Below are positions 1 to 19,356 of a stretch of DNA of 64,000 nucleotides, in pieces. The number at the start of each line of letters is the position of its first letter. Position 1 is the first letter of the stretch. A program made the translations under genes and the position numbers. This DNA is from Chondrilla cf. caribensis (taxonomy: Eukaryota; Porifera; Demospongiae; Chondrillida; Chondrillidae): the NCBI GenBank assembly GCA_964020155.1, contig OZ026552.1, forward strand, positions 47,501 to 111,500, in the 5' to 3' direction. Below the pieces are notes generated by a model, which was not told where the DNA came from, did no database searches, and worked only from the letters and a program-made list of their open reading frames with translations.

Positions 1-595
1 TCTACCATCATGATATGCTCATGCTGACACAGTTCCCAATGATCCTAGACTTAATAATCTGTATATAAGCACACCATTTCCATTTACTGGGAACAATTTT
101 AAAGTGCTATATATTATGGTCTCTTTGTACTCCAACATAGTCTTGTACAGTAACTATAACATTTGTGGCAGATATTTGATTATAGTTTTAGTTAGGGACA
201 TTAATCATGTTTTTAGTTACAGTTATAGTTATTTGAAGGCGACTCCTGTACTTTTAGTTAGTTATAGTTATGATTAACTAAAAGGTCCAGAGCATTACTA
301 AAACATATTTTAGTTATAGTTATGATTAATCAAAACAACACTAACACACACACACATCATGTGTGTTGATGGCATCATGTGTGTTGATGGCATCATGTGT
401 GTTGATGGCATCATGTGTGTTGATGGCATTATTTGTGTTGATGGCATCATGTGTGTTGGTGGCATCATGTGTGTTGATGGCATCATGTGTGTTGATGGCA
501 TCATGTGTGTTGGTGGCATCATGTGTGTTGATGGCATTATGTGTGTTGATGGCATCATGTGTTGATATCATGACCACCTCCCCTGCTGTGCCCAG
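1..595 (+). other. HEATR5 intron, partial at window edge
   Basis: AT-rich sequence with no coding exon that I can support. It ends at a clear acceptor (pyrimidine tract then CCCAG at 591-595) immediately before the first HEATR5 exon in the window. The only structured part is the 18-bp minisatellite at about 359-580. The rest of the gene lies upstream of the window. Confidence 0.6.
359..580. repeat. 18-bp minisatellite, about 11-12 copies
   Basis: Tandem copies of GTGTGTTGATGGCATCAT with a few substitutions (TTATTTG, TGGTGG variants). It lies in a HEATR5 intron shortly before the acceptor at 595. The unit is a multiple of three, so open frames on both strands here are repeat artefacts. Confidence 0.9.
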
Positions 596-3418
596 GTGAG
601 GATACCTCCTGGAGCACTGCCACTAGGAGTGACCGTGATCGATGCTGCTATTCTACTTTTTGGAAGGGTATTCCCCCAAATTTCTCTGAAGCATCGTTCA
701 CAACTCCTCAACCACTTTATTGCTACTTTTAAATCTGTAAAGTCGCAGAAGTCAACAGCTGTTCAGATCAACATCATCTTAGCTGTTCTGGCATCTCTCA
801 AGGTACGTATTATGGCTTCTATGTATATTTGTGTGAGTGTGGCTGGTATGCATGTTGAAGAGGGTGTGGCTGGTATGCATGTTGAAGAGGGTGTGGCTGG
901 TATGCATGTTGAAGAGGGTGTGGCTGGTATGCATGTTGAAGAGGGTGTGGCTGGTATGCATGTTGAAGTGGGTGTGGCTGGTATGCATGTTGAAGAGGGT
1001 GTGGCTGGTATGCATATTGAAGGAGGTGTGGCTGGTATGCATGTTGAAGAGGGTGTGGCTGGTATGCATGTTGAAGAGGGTGTGGCTGGTATGCATATTG
1101 TAGAGGGTGTGGCTGGTATGCATGTTGAAGGGGGTGTGGCTGGTATGCATATTGAAGGGGGTGTGGCTGGTATACATGTTGAAGGGGGTGTGGCTGGTAT
1201 GCATGTTGAAGAGGGTGTGGCTTGGATCCAGCGGAGTGTGGAGTGTGCATGGGGTGTGGTCAGATGGGTATAGTGGATATCATCCTGTATTTTGCCCTGA
1301 CAGAGCTTGTCGGCAGAGAAGGACACAATTGGAGATAAGAGTATCTTTGATATCTGCAGCAGTCTTGTTCAACTGTCCTTGTCCAGTTCAAACCAGTTGC
1401 TACGGTGCATTGGTGCTGAGACAATGGGTCGCTTGGTAGTGGTTGCTCAGGGGGATATACATGTTTCCAGCATGGTCCAGACCAGCATTGCTCTGTTGCA
1501 GACCACGCGGGACGTGCAGCTCAGAACTGGACACTCGCTGGCTTTGGGATGTCTACACAAGTTCCTTGGAACTGTCGGTTCAAAGAACCACATTAATACC
1601 ACTGTTGCTATGGTTACGGCTCTTGCAAAAGATGGTACATCGTCTATGTGTCAGGTCAGTGTTCGTTGAGTGTTGTTAGCTAGGGGTGTGAATGCCAGGT
1701 GTGATGTTGGTTGGTTCCAGATGTGATGTTGGTTAGGGGTGTGAATGCCAGGTGTGATGTTGGTTAGGGTTGTGAATGCCAGATGTGATGTTGGTTAGGG
1801 TTGTGAATGCCAGATGTGATGTTGGTTGGTTCCAGATGTGATGTTGGTTAGGGGTGTGAATGCCAGATGTGATGTTGGTTAGGGGTGTGAATGCCAGATG
1901 TGATGTTGGTTAGGGGTGTGAATGCCAGATGTGATGTTGGTTAGGGGTGTGAATGCCAGATGTGATGTTAGCTAGGGTTGTGAATGCCAGATGTGATGTT
2001 GGTTAGGGTTGTGAATGCCAGATGTGATCTTGGTTAGGGGTGTGAGTGCCAAATGTGATGTTAGCTAGGGTTGTGAATGCCAGATGTGATGTTGGTTAGG
2101 GTTGTGAATGCCAGATGTGATGTTGGTTAGGGTTGTGAATGCCAGATGTGATGTTGGTTAGGGGTGTGAATGCCAGGTGTGATGTTGGTTAGGGATGTGA
2201 ATGCCAGATGTGATGTTGGTTGGGGTGTGAATGCCAGATGTGATGTTGGTTGGGGTGTGAATGCCAGGTGTGATGTTAGCTAGGGGTGTGAATGCCAGAT
2301 GTGATGTTGGTTAGGGTTGTGAATGCCAGATGTGATCTTGGTTAGGGGTGTGAATGCCAGATGTGATGTTGGTTAGGGATGTGAATGCCAGATGTGATGT
2401 TGGTTAGGGTTGTGAATGCCAGATGTGATGTTGGTTGGGGTTGTGAATGCCAGATGTGATCTTGGTTAGGGGTGTGAGTGCCAGATGTGATGTTGGTTAG
2501 TGCTGTGAGTGCCAAATGTGATGTGTTCTCTGTGTGTAGATATGGGCATTGTATGCTCTGGTGCTGGTGGTGGAGTCCGGGGGACCTCTCTTCAGAAGCC
2601 ATACAGAGCCAACATTGAAAGTTGTGCACCAGCTCCTGGTGACCACACCCCTCCACCTGGTGGGTGTGTACAGATGTCTTGGTGAATGTCTGAACTCCCT
2701 GGTCACAGCACTGGGTCCGGAGCTCCAGATCCCGGGTTCTGCCGTGGCTGGTGTCAGGGACCTCTGTGTGACTTGCACTCATGTTCTGCTGGACCATTCA
2801 GACCCCTTTGTCAAGGCTACAGGAATCCACTGCCTACAACAACTGCAGGTGTATGCTCCCCAGCACTTAGCCTTGACGGACACAATCCGGTTGGTCTGTA
2901 GGTCGATTGACGAATCATCCCTGGTGCTCAGGAAAGCAGTTGCGAATTGTTTGCGACAGTTTTCCCAATTGGAGCCCACCACTGTTAGAACAGTGGCTTC
3001 AGAGGTCCTAGGGTGTGGTCTTGAAGAGCACATTGTGCGCTACCTGGACTGGGAGGTCAGCCCCTACTTGGTGAGAGACCTGAAGGAAGTACTGTACAGT
3101 CTACTGACCTCCCTGGCACCGCGCGACCCCATGCAGTGGTTGGAGTTCTGCAATAAGCTCCTTTCAGCATCCAAGAGAGAGAAGACGTCAGAGGAGCCCT
3201 CAGGGGACCAGAGGACTGCCGAGGATGATGAGGTGGGGGCCCTCACTGTTAAGGGGGACGAGGACCAAGTGCAGAACCAGCCCTCTCCCCGGTGGCAGAC
3301 CAGACTCTTTGCCATGGAGCTGGTAAGGAAAGTGTACTCCTCCTGTAAGAGTGACCCCGCCCACTTTGATCATCAAAAAGCAATAGAAAGGCAAAATTCA
3401 ACTGGAGGTGTGTGTGTT

Positions 3419-3466
<48 letters not shown>

Positions 3467-6400
3467 ATCTCCCCAATCTGACCCTTCCCAATAGGAGATT
3501 TTCTTGTTCTACACCTACCTGAGCTAGTCAAAACATCCTTTGTTGCTGCCACTTCAGATGTGATGGAGCTCAGGTTAATTGGCTACGAGTCCCTCAAGGT
3601 ATGCTCTGTGGACTGTGTACAGCGATGGGCCAGATGACATCCCATAGTTTCTCTCCCTCCCATAGGACATAATCACTCTGTTTGGCTCTGCCCCCGACCC
3701 TGACTTCCCCGGACACGGATTGCTGGAACTATACCAAGCACAGGTTTGGGTGGGGCAGCGGGTGTGTTCAATGAAGAACTGGTGTGGTAGGGTGTGTGCT
3801 CAATAAAGAATGGGTAGGGCAGTGGGTGTGTTCAATGAAGAATGGGTGGGGCAGTGGGTGTGTTCAATGAAGAATGGGTGGGGCAGTGGGTGTATTCAAT
3901 GAAGAACGGGTGGGGCAGTGGGTGTATTCAATGAAGAACGGGTGGGGCAGTGGGTGTGTTCAATGAAGAATGGGTGGGGCAGGCTGTCTAATGAAGAACT
4001 CATCAATGCTTTCATTTGTTATATAGATTGGAGCAGCACTCCGCCCAGCTTTCACTCCGGACACGCCCCCACATATCACAGCTATTGCTTGCCAGGTGCA
4101 AACTCACTGAAGTTACTGTATTTTAATGCTAATGATATTCATTGCTGTTTACTCAGGTATGTAGTCAGTGGCTGGCGTGTGGTGTCTCAGGGGACGTTGG
4201 TGATCTTAGTCGAGTTCAGCAACTCCTGGTCAACTCCTTGTCCAAGCTGAGGAAGGAGGGTCCTACTGAAGGTGGACTGAACACAGGAAGTGGTCAGTTT
4301 GGAGAGACTGTGGCTACATTAGAGAGTCTAGCTGTCCTGCGCGCATGGGCAGAGGTTTGTGCTGTGTGTGGGACCACTCGGTGGTTGTGTGAGGGTCGAG
4401 AGAGTGGTGTGAGGGTTGAGAGAGTGGTGTGAGGATCGAGAGAGTGGTGTGAGGGTTGAGAGAGTGGTGTAGGAGTTGAGGGAGTGGTGTGAGGGTTGAG
4501 AGAGTGGTGTGAGGGTCGAGGGAGTGGTGTGAGGGTTGAGAGAGTGGTGTAGGAGTTGAGGGAGTGGTGTGAGGGTTGAGAGAGTGGTGTAGGAGTTGAG
4601 GGAGTGGTGTGAGGGTTGAGAGAGTGGTGTGAGGGTTGAGAGAGTGGTGTGAGGGTTGAGGGAGTGGTGTGAGGGTTGAGAGAGTGGTGTGAGGGTTGAG
4701 AGAGTGGTGTGAGGGTTAAGGGAGTGGTGTGAGGGTTGAAAGAGTGGTGTGAGGGTCGAGGGAGTGGTGTGGGAGTTGAGGGAGTGACTGTTGTTTACAA
4801 TTGATGGAACTCCACCGCTCATTCTACAGTTGTACATCAAGATATATTTGAGCAAGGATCGCCAGGAGCAAGACAAGGGCATGGAAGTGATACAGGACCA
4901 CTTGGAGCTGTTAGCTCGTAACTGGCTGGCCGCGGTCCAGGACTATGCTCTACTCAGTCTCCCTCCTCACTTCTCACCACAACTGCCGTCAACAGGAGCA
5001 TTTTTCTCCATGGTGACATCAGAGGCTGTCAAACCACACTATGACGAGTGTTGGTATGTCCTACTACATGCAACCATATTGTGGGAGGGGCATGAGGGTG
5101 TGTTGTCCAAAGTATTTCCTGAGGCTCCACCCACTCAGACCTTATTTGCCACACCCCTTGTTAGTGGAGATCGGTCCAATGAAACATTTTCACTTCTGCT
5201 CGGCCTCATTGTCAAGGCACTGTGCAATGCCAGTGTCCTGGAGGTGGTCCAGATTACGAAGTCTCTTGTAGTCTCTCTTCATCACCTCACACAAGCAGTC
5301 TGGGTTTCACAACATTTACTAAAGGTACCACAGGTCGCCATGGAGATACTGGGTGTCCTCCATCGTGTGCTCCTGACTACAAAGCCGGATGACATCCACT
5401 GTGAGGTCCTCAGGACTGCTCAGAGCCTTACGGACACACTCTCCAACAGTACCCAGCCTCTGGGAGAAGGCATTGTCAAAGGAGTTATGAAAATTGTGTC
5501 TTTTGTCATCGTTGATCATGTCTTTGGGAAGGAAAAGACCGGCAGTACATCAAAATCTGAGCTGGATACTGTTTCCATGGCAATCAGTCTCCTCCCTGCA
5601 GTACTTCAGCTGACTCCACCCCCCGAGATGCTCCCTAACGCCACATGTGTGATGTACATCTTGTTATCGGGGGTTGCTCAGCCTTCGCTTAGCCACGCCT
5701 TCAGCCCCGCCTTGTTACAAACCATGACCAAGTGCTTGAAGGTTGTCCAGGAGTGCCAATCAAGTGACTGTCTTCCTCAACTGGTTGGTTCCTGTTTGTC
5801 TTCTCTCTTTGAGAGAGATCCAGCTGCCCCAGTGGACATCAGTTCCCTGGATCAAGCCACCCTGCTGACTGCCTTGACACACCTCCTGCAGTTCACTGCA
5901 CTGGCTGTACCGCCCTTCTCCACTGCTGTCAACTACATTGTGACTCGAATGGAGGATCACAAGAATGTGAGTGGGCGTGGTTCATGCTTTTGTATGATTA
6001 TATTCATAGAGTTGATTGAGTTGTGTTGTCATGGATCCATGGTGGTTGCTAGGGAATGACTGGATCCTGCTGGGGGATGATCCTTGTCTGTCTCTGTTCT
6101 AGGTGCCTATCCAGTGTAAAGCAATTCACTCTGGGTGTTGTCTCCTAGCAACCACAACCAATAATTACCTGATCACACAGTTGACTCCACCTCTTCTGGA
6201 ATTTGTGATACAATCAAAGTCAAAGGATTCCTTGGGGTCTGATGTGACTAGTGCAGTGGTGGAGTCCCTGAAGTGTATAGAGGTGATTTCTCTAAAGGAA
6301 GATCATGGTGGGTTGATATACTCTGTATGTGTGTGTGGATGCATGCATGTGTGTATGTGTGTGGATGCATGCATGTGTGTGTGTGTGTGCGTGTGTGTGT

Positions 6401-6591
6401 GCGCGTGTGTGTGTGTGTGTGTGTGTGCGTGTGTGTGTGTGTGCGTGTATGTGTGTGTGGATGCATGCATGTGTGTGTGTGTGTGGATGCATGCATGTGT
6501 GTGTGTGTGTGTGTCTGTGTGTGTGTGTGTGTGTGTGTCTGTGTGTGTGTGCCTGGGTGTGTGTGAGTGTGTGTGTATGTGCGTGCGTGTG

Positions 6592-6622
<31 letters not shown>

Positions 6623-7049
6623 CTGTGTGTGTGTGTGTGTCTGTGTGTGTGTGTGTGGGGTGTGTGTGTGTATGTGTGTGTGTGTGCTCTTACTGTCCTA
6701 TGGTGTGCTTGTACATCACTTGTGTCTGTCTCCACTGGTAGATGAGAATATCTGCGAGTTCTTCTTCACTTTACTCCTCTCCCTGCTGTCCGAGGGACCA
6801 CCAAAGTCCGAAGGTCACAAGACGGTCCACAGCGTTGTGGTTGGGAGGTTGAAGGAACTAGGTCCCAAGTACATAGCTGTGATGAAGAGAGTGGTGTCTG
6901 CTGATCCAAAGCAGAAAGCCAAACTGGAGAGTGCTTTGAAAGCCACTTCAATGCCAGCCACTCGAAAGGGGCCGACTGCACAGAGAACCTCCCAACCTAA
7001 AGCACCAGCCATTACGCTGAGACAAGACTTCAGTAACTTCAAATTATAG
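596..7049 (+). CDS. HEATR5: HEAT repeat-containing protein 5 (HEATR5A/B-like), C-terminal part
   Basis: Ten in-window exons join in phase: 596-802, 1304-1654, 2540-3407, 3495-3598, 3666-3743, 4027-4095, 4157-4354, 4830-5966, 6103-6307 and 6742-7049 (stop TAG). Together they encode about 1,174 C-terminal residues of a protein that is about 2,050 residues in vertebrates. The N-terminal part is outside the window. Family-typical stretches include GALPLGVTVIDAAILLFG, TGHSLALGCLHKFLG, DFLVLHLPELVK, IGAALRPAFTPDTPPHITA and AVLRAWAE, all alpha-helical HEAT-type sequence. HEATR5 proteins associate with aftiphilin/gamma-synergin and AP-1 in clathrin-dependent traffic and with dynein-linked transport. 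The protein is cytosolic or peripheral on membranes. Introns between these exons carry five different minisatellites. The donor of the second-last exon is inferred from phase (CATG|GTGGGT at 6307/6308). An alternative at 6282 would break the frame. Confidence 0.93.
836..1260. repeat. 27-bp minisatellite, about 15 copies
   Basis: Unit centred on GGTATGCATGTTGAAGAGGG followed by TGTGGCT. It fills the HEATR5 intron between the donor at 803 and the acceptor at 1303. Being a multiple of three with no stop, it produces long spurious ORFs on both strands. Confidence 0.93.
1675..2525. repeat. About 31-bp minisatellite, about 27 copies
   Basis: Core GATGTTGGTTAGGGGTGTGA plus GTGCCAGATGT-like sequence, with a few shortened units lacking one segment. 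It fills almost the whole HEATR5 intron 1655-2539 and runs up to the acceptor region. Confidence 0.93.
3749..3995. repeat. About 31-bp minisatellite, about 8 copies
   Basis: Units of GGTGGGGCAGTGGGTGTGTT plus CAATGAAGAA in the HEATR5 intron 3744-4026. The last copy is truncated. Confidence 0.88.
4377..4785. repeat. 20-bp minisatellite, about 20 copies
   Basis: GTGTGAGGGTTGAGAGAGTG repeated with GGAG/AGAG and GGGTCG/GGAGTT variants in the HEATR5 intron 4355-4829. Variant types alternate in blocks, as expected for unequal exchange. Confidence 0.93.
6325..6690. repeat. Compound GT tract with GGATGCATGCATG insertions
   Basis: Alternating GT sequence interrupted by several copies of GGATGCATGCATGTGTGTGT, within the last HEATR5 intron (6308-6741). 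All ORFs here are low-complexity artefacts. Confidence 0.9.
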
Positions 7050-7437
7050 CTAGTCTGTACTGCATGTTATGACTAGTCTGTACTGTATGTTATGACTAGT
7101 CTGTACTGTATGTTATGACTAGTCTGTACTGTATGTTATGACTAGTCTGTACTGCATGTTATGACTAGTCTGTACTGCATGTTATGACTAGCCTGTACTG
7201 CATGTTATGACTAGTCTGTACTGCATGTTATGACCATGTGAATTGCTTACGTCATCACAGCATTGCTCTGTGGTAATTGAATGTCAATTGAACGTCAAAT
7301 GATAGACGTTAGTTTAGAGTGTCTATGGTGAAGTCACAGAGTCATGATGACGAGCGGCATACTGGACGAAGCTCTTCGAATAGGTCTTACTGGATGTATG
7401 TAGACATGTGTAACGTTTAGCGCACGTGAATGAAAAA
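7050..7437. other. HEATR5 3' region and MRPS23 5' region, with a 23-24-bp tandem repeat
   Basis: A 23-24-bp repeat (core TAGTCTGTACTGTATGTTAT plus GAC), about 8 copies, starts within four bases of the HEATR5 stop and runs to about 7235. It would therefore lie in the 3' UTR. The remaining 200 bases up to the MRPS23 start hold no gene that I can see and presumably include its promoter. Confidence 0.75.
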
Positions 7438-8129
7438 ATGGCTTCTCGAGTATTTTCAAACGGAAACATATTGACAAGAACACGTGGCTTGTATCGAGTT
7501 GGACTCCTCAAAACGACTCCTCTGTGGCTGGACGTGGTGGAGGCGTTCCCTCCCCTTCGACCCCCTTGGCCCGACAACAAAGAGGTACCGGAAAGAGGAA
7601 GGCCACAGTCACTCTCGTACCCGAAGGACAAGTGGAGAAGGTCGTTCTACCGCAAATACAACGTTCCCGGTGAGATTTTGACGTTATTTGAAAAATCTGA
7701 TAGGAGCGAATCACCACCAACTACTTGTGACAGGTAATTATTATTGAAAGTTTCAGAATTACAACTGTCAGTGTGTCCTGAAGACTACATATTATGGTCA
7801 GTTTAGATGTAAACGCGACTACACTCATTTCTGGTGTTGTTATGTCAGGTATGTAGCCAAAGTGGATGACCTGCTTGAAAGTAAATTAAATGGAAGAGAT
7901 GCTTCCCAGCAGGCAGCCCTGTACCTGAGGAGACAAGGAGTGAAGCTCAAGATGAACAAGGTCTGTGTTTTGAACTACATGGCCCAATGCTCCTCACGAG
8001 GAGACTGGTTGTGTGTTGTGTTTCTTACTTTGTATATCTGTCCAGGATATTCCTGTATATTCAAAATCAGAAAAACGAGTTGAAAAGAATTCAAAGTCGC
8101 TCACAGACCTACTAGACATCTTAAGTTGA
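7438..8129 (+). CDS. MRPS23: Small ribosomal subunit protein mS23, mitochondrial (MRPS23)
   Basis: Three exons, 7438-7733, 7849-7960 and 8046-8129, join in phase into 163 residues. The human protein is 190. The N-terminal segment RTRGLYRVGLLKTTPLWLDV followed by AFPPLRPP is the mS23 hallmark (compare TRDLVRAGVLKEKPLWFDV and AFPPLREP in vertebrates). It is followed by FYRKYNVPG and a basic C-terminal half. The protein is a metazoan-type component of the mitochondrial small ribosomal subunit. The start chosen is the first ATG in frame (7438). There is no obvious long presequence, which fits the family. The gene sits head-to-tail between HEATR5 and LIG4, with 208 bp to the LIG4 start. Confidence 0.9.
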
Positions 8130-8337
8130 TTCAAGCTGTCCAGTTTATTTCACATTTCTGTGAAACTAAATGACATTTTTATTTCAGCACCTTTAGTACT
8201 TGTACAAAATTATCCGTGTATTTATTGGTGTCCACTTTATCAGACCATAGACACTACATAACCTATGATCAGACGTTCACCATACCACGCAAAACACGAG
8301 CATTCAGCTAGGTCGCACGTGACCTAGTCCATGTAAA

Positions 8338-16183
<7,846 letters not shown>

Positions 16184-17226
16184 CCCAACATTACACATTA
16201 TCACAATAACTGCTTAATTACTCTGATCCCACCCTGTAACGCCTGTCATGTCACTGTTTACAGATCTCACCACGTCACTACAATTGCAACTCACAACTCT
16301 GTCACGTCCTCCAGCACCATGTCTGGGCAGTGTCAAGGAGGGGACGCATACAAGTGCAACACAGCAGTCATCATTGCTATCGGGTACAACACACAAAGGA
16401 ACAACATGTGTCCAGACCAGATAGCCTAGTCCAGCTATGGAAGTGTGTACAGTACATTGTGTTGTCAGCTATACGTTAAACTATTGGTTTGTCTTACGCT
16501 AATAAACAGCTGTTCTGGTCTGCTAATTTCCCAGCTAATGCCACACATTTGTACTTGACACTAGACGTACATTATAGTAGCTATTTCCTGGTCAGCACAC
16601 CCTAGAGACCTAGTCTACAAACACAATTGCAAACACTAAATTACCTAAGGACCGACTATAGTATCAGTAGAAACACAAGTTTGTAAGTTGGATACTGACA
16701 AAGTCGTCGAAGCCAAGCAGTGTTCCAACCAGTTCCTTATCACCCTTCAGAATGACGTGGATGCGAGATCCAATACACTTATCGACCAGCTCTATAACAA
16801 AAAGTCGATGCAAATCAAGGATAAACGTAAATTCAGTCCAGAAACACGTGAACTAACCCAACGGCAGAAGAGTGGAAGGATTCGTAGTTGGATTACCGGT
16901 GGCCATACTGTCCAGTGCCGCCTGGGGCGTCTATATTTCAAGTTACACAACCCCCGGCGAAGAGAAGAACCGTAGGAGGGGCTTGGAGCCTGCGGCTGGT
17001 CTCCCAGCTAGAGTAATATTTGTAGTAGTACTCGCGTGGAGTCTGTTGAAAGTCGCCGTAAACCTACACACCAGGTGCTTGCACAGGCATGTGACCACCT
17101 TTTTTAACATTTTGCTTGAAGCATTTTGTCAGTTCACCTAGATATTATTAAAGACTAAACAACGTACGGATATTACCGCTGCTATAACGTATGCTATTTG
17201 GACTACATTGCAGTTATTGGAATAGT
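16184..17226. other. Convergent intergenic region LIG4/EEF1B
   Basis: LIG4 ends at 16183 (+) and EEF1B ends at 17227 (-). An AATAAA hexamer near 16500 could serve LIG4. An open frame without a usable ATG (about 16638-16978) is listed separately. Otherwise I see no gene, no repeat array and no structured RNA. Confidence 0.6.
16638..16978 (+). pseudogene. Orphan open frame, possibly an exon remnant
   Basis: About 110 codons are open on the + strand between a TAA just upstream and a TAG at the end. There is no in-frame ATG before residue 50 or so. The predicted peptide is charged and helical, with [18 protein letters not shown] and [19 protein letters not shown] second frame, starting inside it, encodes a hydrophobic stretch (VGLPVAILSSAAWGVYIS). 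I do not recognise either. It could be a degraded exon, an unannotated 3' exon, or chance. The composition is less repetitive than the surrounding intronic sequence, which is the only reason to list it. Confidence 0.22.
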
Positions 17227-19016
17227 CTATACTTTGTTGAAGGCTGCAATATCCACAGACTGAACAAGGTCCTCAAACTTTGTAATTTCTTCCTCCAAAA
17301 AGTCGGTACCGATCTGAGAGAAGTTGGAGTGAATATAGACTAGAAGTGTACAGCACCAACCAGTGTGACAATGTGAACATGACAAACGGGAGCTTGTACA
17401 TGACACACAGGAGCTTGTACATGACACACAGGAGCTTGTACATGACACATGGGAGCTGGTACGTGACACACGGGAGCTTGTACATGACACATGGGAGCTT
17501 GTACGTGACACACAGGAACTTGTACGTGACACACGGGAACTCGTACATGATACACAGGAGCTGGTAACCATTAACAACTAAAGGATGACTGTGAAAATAT
17601 ACAAACCTTTTCATCTTCAACAACACAAGATATCTGCAACTTTTTGATCCCATAGGCCAATGGTACTAACTTAGCTGTATGCAGAGGATGACAGTGTTGG
17701 ATAAGGGTGATAGGGTGAGGGTGACAGTGTGAGTGTGGTGAGGGTGATAGTGCATGTGGTGAGGAAGATGTAAGAGTTGTGAAGATGGGGTTAATCCACT
17801 CACAGGCTCCCCAGAGCAAGCCATCTGCACTGATGGTGCGGACCAGTTTTTCCACCTCAAGCATATCTATTGGTTGAGGGGTACATCAACACAGGTTACA
17901 CCCACTCAGTAATACTAGGGTCTCACCTGTCTCATCGTCCCATGGTTTGACGTCCAGCAAAATATTTGACTTTGCCACTGTAGCAGGTTCTGTAAGGACA
18001 TCAGCATTTACTAAAACCAAACCACTGGACGATACCCACTACAAGGATCTTACTACATAAGTACAAGGACATTAGACCAGTTAATACTAATAATAAACGT
18101 GTCAATCACTTTTTGCCTTCTTTGCGGCGTAGGCTGCCAATCGCTCCTGCTTCAACTTCTCAGCTGCAGCCTAAACACATCGGTTCAGTCACATTTGAAC
18201 ACTAGATCCATTCAACCCCCATCCCATCATCAAAATTCCATTCTCATCAAACTTACTGCGTCCTCATCATCTGATCCGAAGAGATCCACATCATCATCAT
18301 CATCATCATCATCGTTATCATCAGCAGCAGGTTTTCCTGGTGGACCATACTGATCAAGGGGTTTCCCCACTCCTGGCCAACTGTAGGCAGAGCTCACAAT
18401 ATCCACTGTCCACTGAACACTGTACACTGTACACTGGAGTACGCTCACCTGGACTGGTCTGCTCCGGAGTAGGAGTTGATCTGCCTGTACCATCGAAGGG
18501 CGTGGAACAAATCGGCCTTTGGAGGACCGGAAAGAGCCTTGAACACCACAACATCAGCTTGAGAAGGGGTCCAACTGAGTGAGTACACAAAATACGTCAT
18601 TCAAGTGTAGGGGTCACACAGTCCTGCTGGGACAGACAAATCCAGCTTGGCCAGACCAGTTTTCAGGCCTAACCCTAACCCAGGAGCACCCAAAGATTCA
18701 CTCAAGTCCCAGCTGACGATTCCAGAAATAAACTTCAAAAATTAGGGGCTCCATCCTGCTATAAGCCCGATCATAGCTACTCTGATCTCCATACTCTATA
18801 CTACGAGACCACTTGGTGGCAGTGCAGAGTAGCTAGGCCACAACCTTAAATACTGACGAGTTTGCGTGTATGGTCGACCAACGCACTAAACATAATACAC
18901 AGGAATACATTCAGGAATGGGGAGACGCTGACTCACCCTTCGATATAGCTCTTGTCCGCTAAGTAGCTATTCAGGGCTGTCAACCCAGAATCCGTCTTTA
19001 AGTTGCCAAAACCCAT
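17227..19016 (-). CDS. EEF1B2: Translation elongation factor 1 subunit beta (EEF1B2-like)
   Basis: Eight minus-strand exons (18937-19016, 18449-18574, 18257-18380, 18110-18170, 17927-17989, 17804-17866, 17607-17674, 17227-17313) join in phase into 223 residues (human EEF1B2: 225). The N-terminus [20 protein letters not shown] and [11 protein letters not shown] form the GST-C-like domain that binds EF1-gamma. [15 protein letters not shown] precedes an acidic run of eight aspartates and the casein-kinase-type site DLFGSDDED. The C-terminal GEF domain contains [45 protein letters not shown] and the terminus VDIAAFNKV. It recharges eEF1A with GTP in the cytosol. There is no leucine-zipper extension, so it is beta rather than delta. 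The start ATG is at 19016. Confidence 0.97.
17385..17572. repeat. 21-bp minisatellite, about 8-9 copies, EEF1B intron
   Basis: Unit GAGCTTGTACATGACACACA G with GTACGTGAC and ACATGG variants, between the last two EEF1B exons. Confidence 0.9.
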
Positions 19017-19356
19017 TTCCACCACTCAACGGTCGAACACGTGGAGAGGGCGATGAGATGCGATATACGTAGACGCCCGGTGCGCTGTCACCAGTCTAGC
19101 TGCTAGACCTGTCATACCGGATACGCTGTTACGTACCTTATTCACCTAGCCCTCTTTCAGGTTACAAAATTAACGTTGAGCTTTGCGGCTATGCTGTTAT
19201 AAAGGGCACATCACTGAAGTTGACTCTACTCACAGATATCCACTACCAGCTGCAGGTAGCATAAAGTATCTATAATGAATGAAATCCAGGCCATCCCATG
19301 GTAAGCCTTAAGGTAATTTAATACAAAACAATTACAAGTAACATTATTAAACAGAA
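19017..19356. other. Intergenic region between EEF1B start and CARD-Death gene end
   Basis: 340 bases between two tandem minus-strand genes. It should contain the EEF1B promoter and the 3' end of the adaptor gene. No ORF, repeat or recognisable motif stood out. Confidence 0.5.

Noticed and set aside
359..580. Regular direct repeats as a CRISPR array
   Set aside because: Units are contiguous with no unique spacers, in an animal gene intron. The same holds for all other arrays in the window.
6270..6300. HEATR5 donor at 6282/6283 (GAG|GTGATT)
   Set aside because: It breaks the phase to the last exon. The donor at 6307/6308 restores it and keeps 68 further codons in frame.
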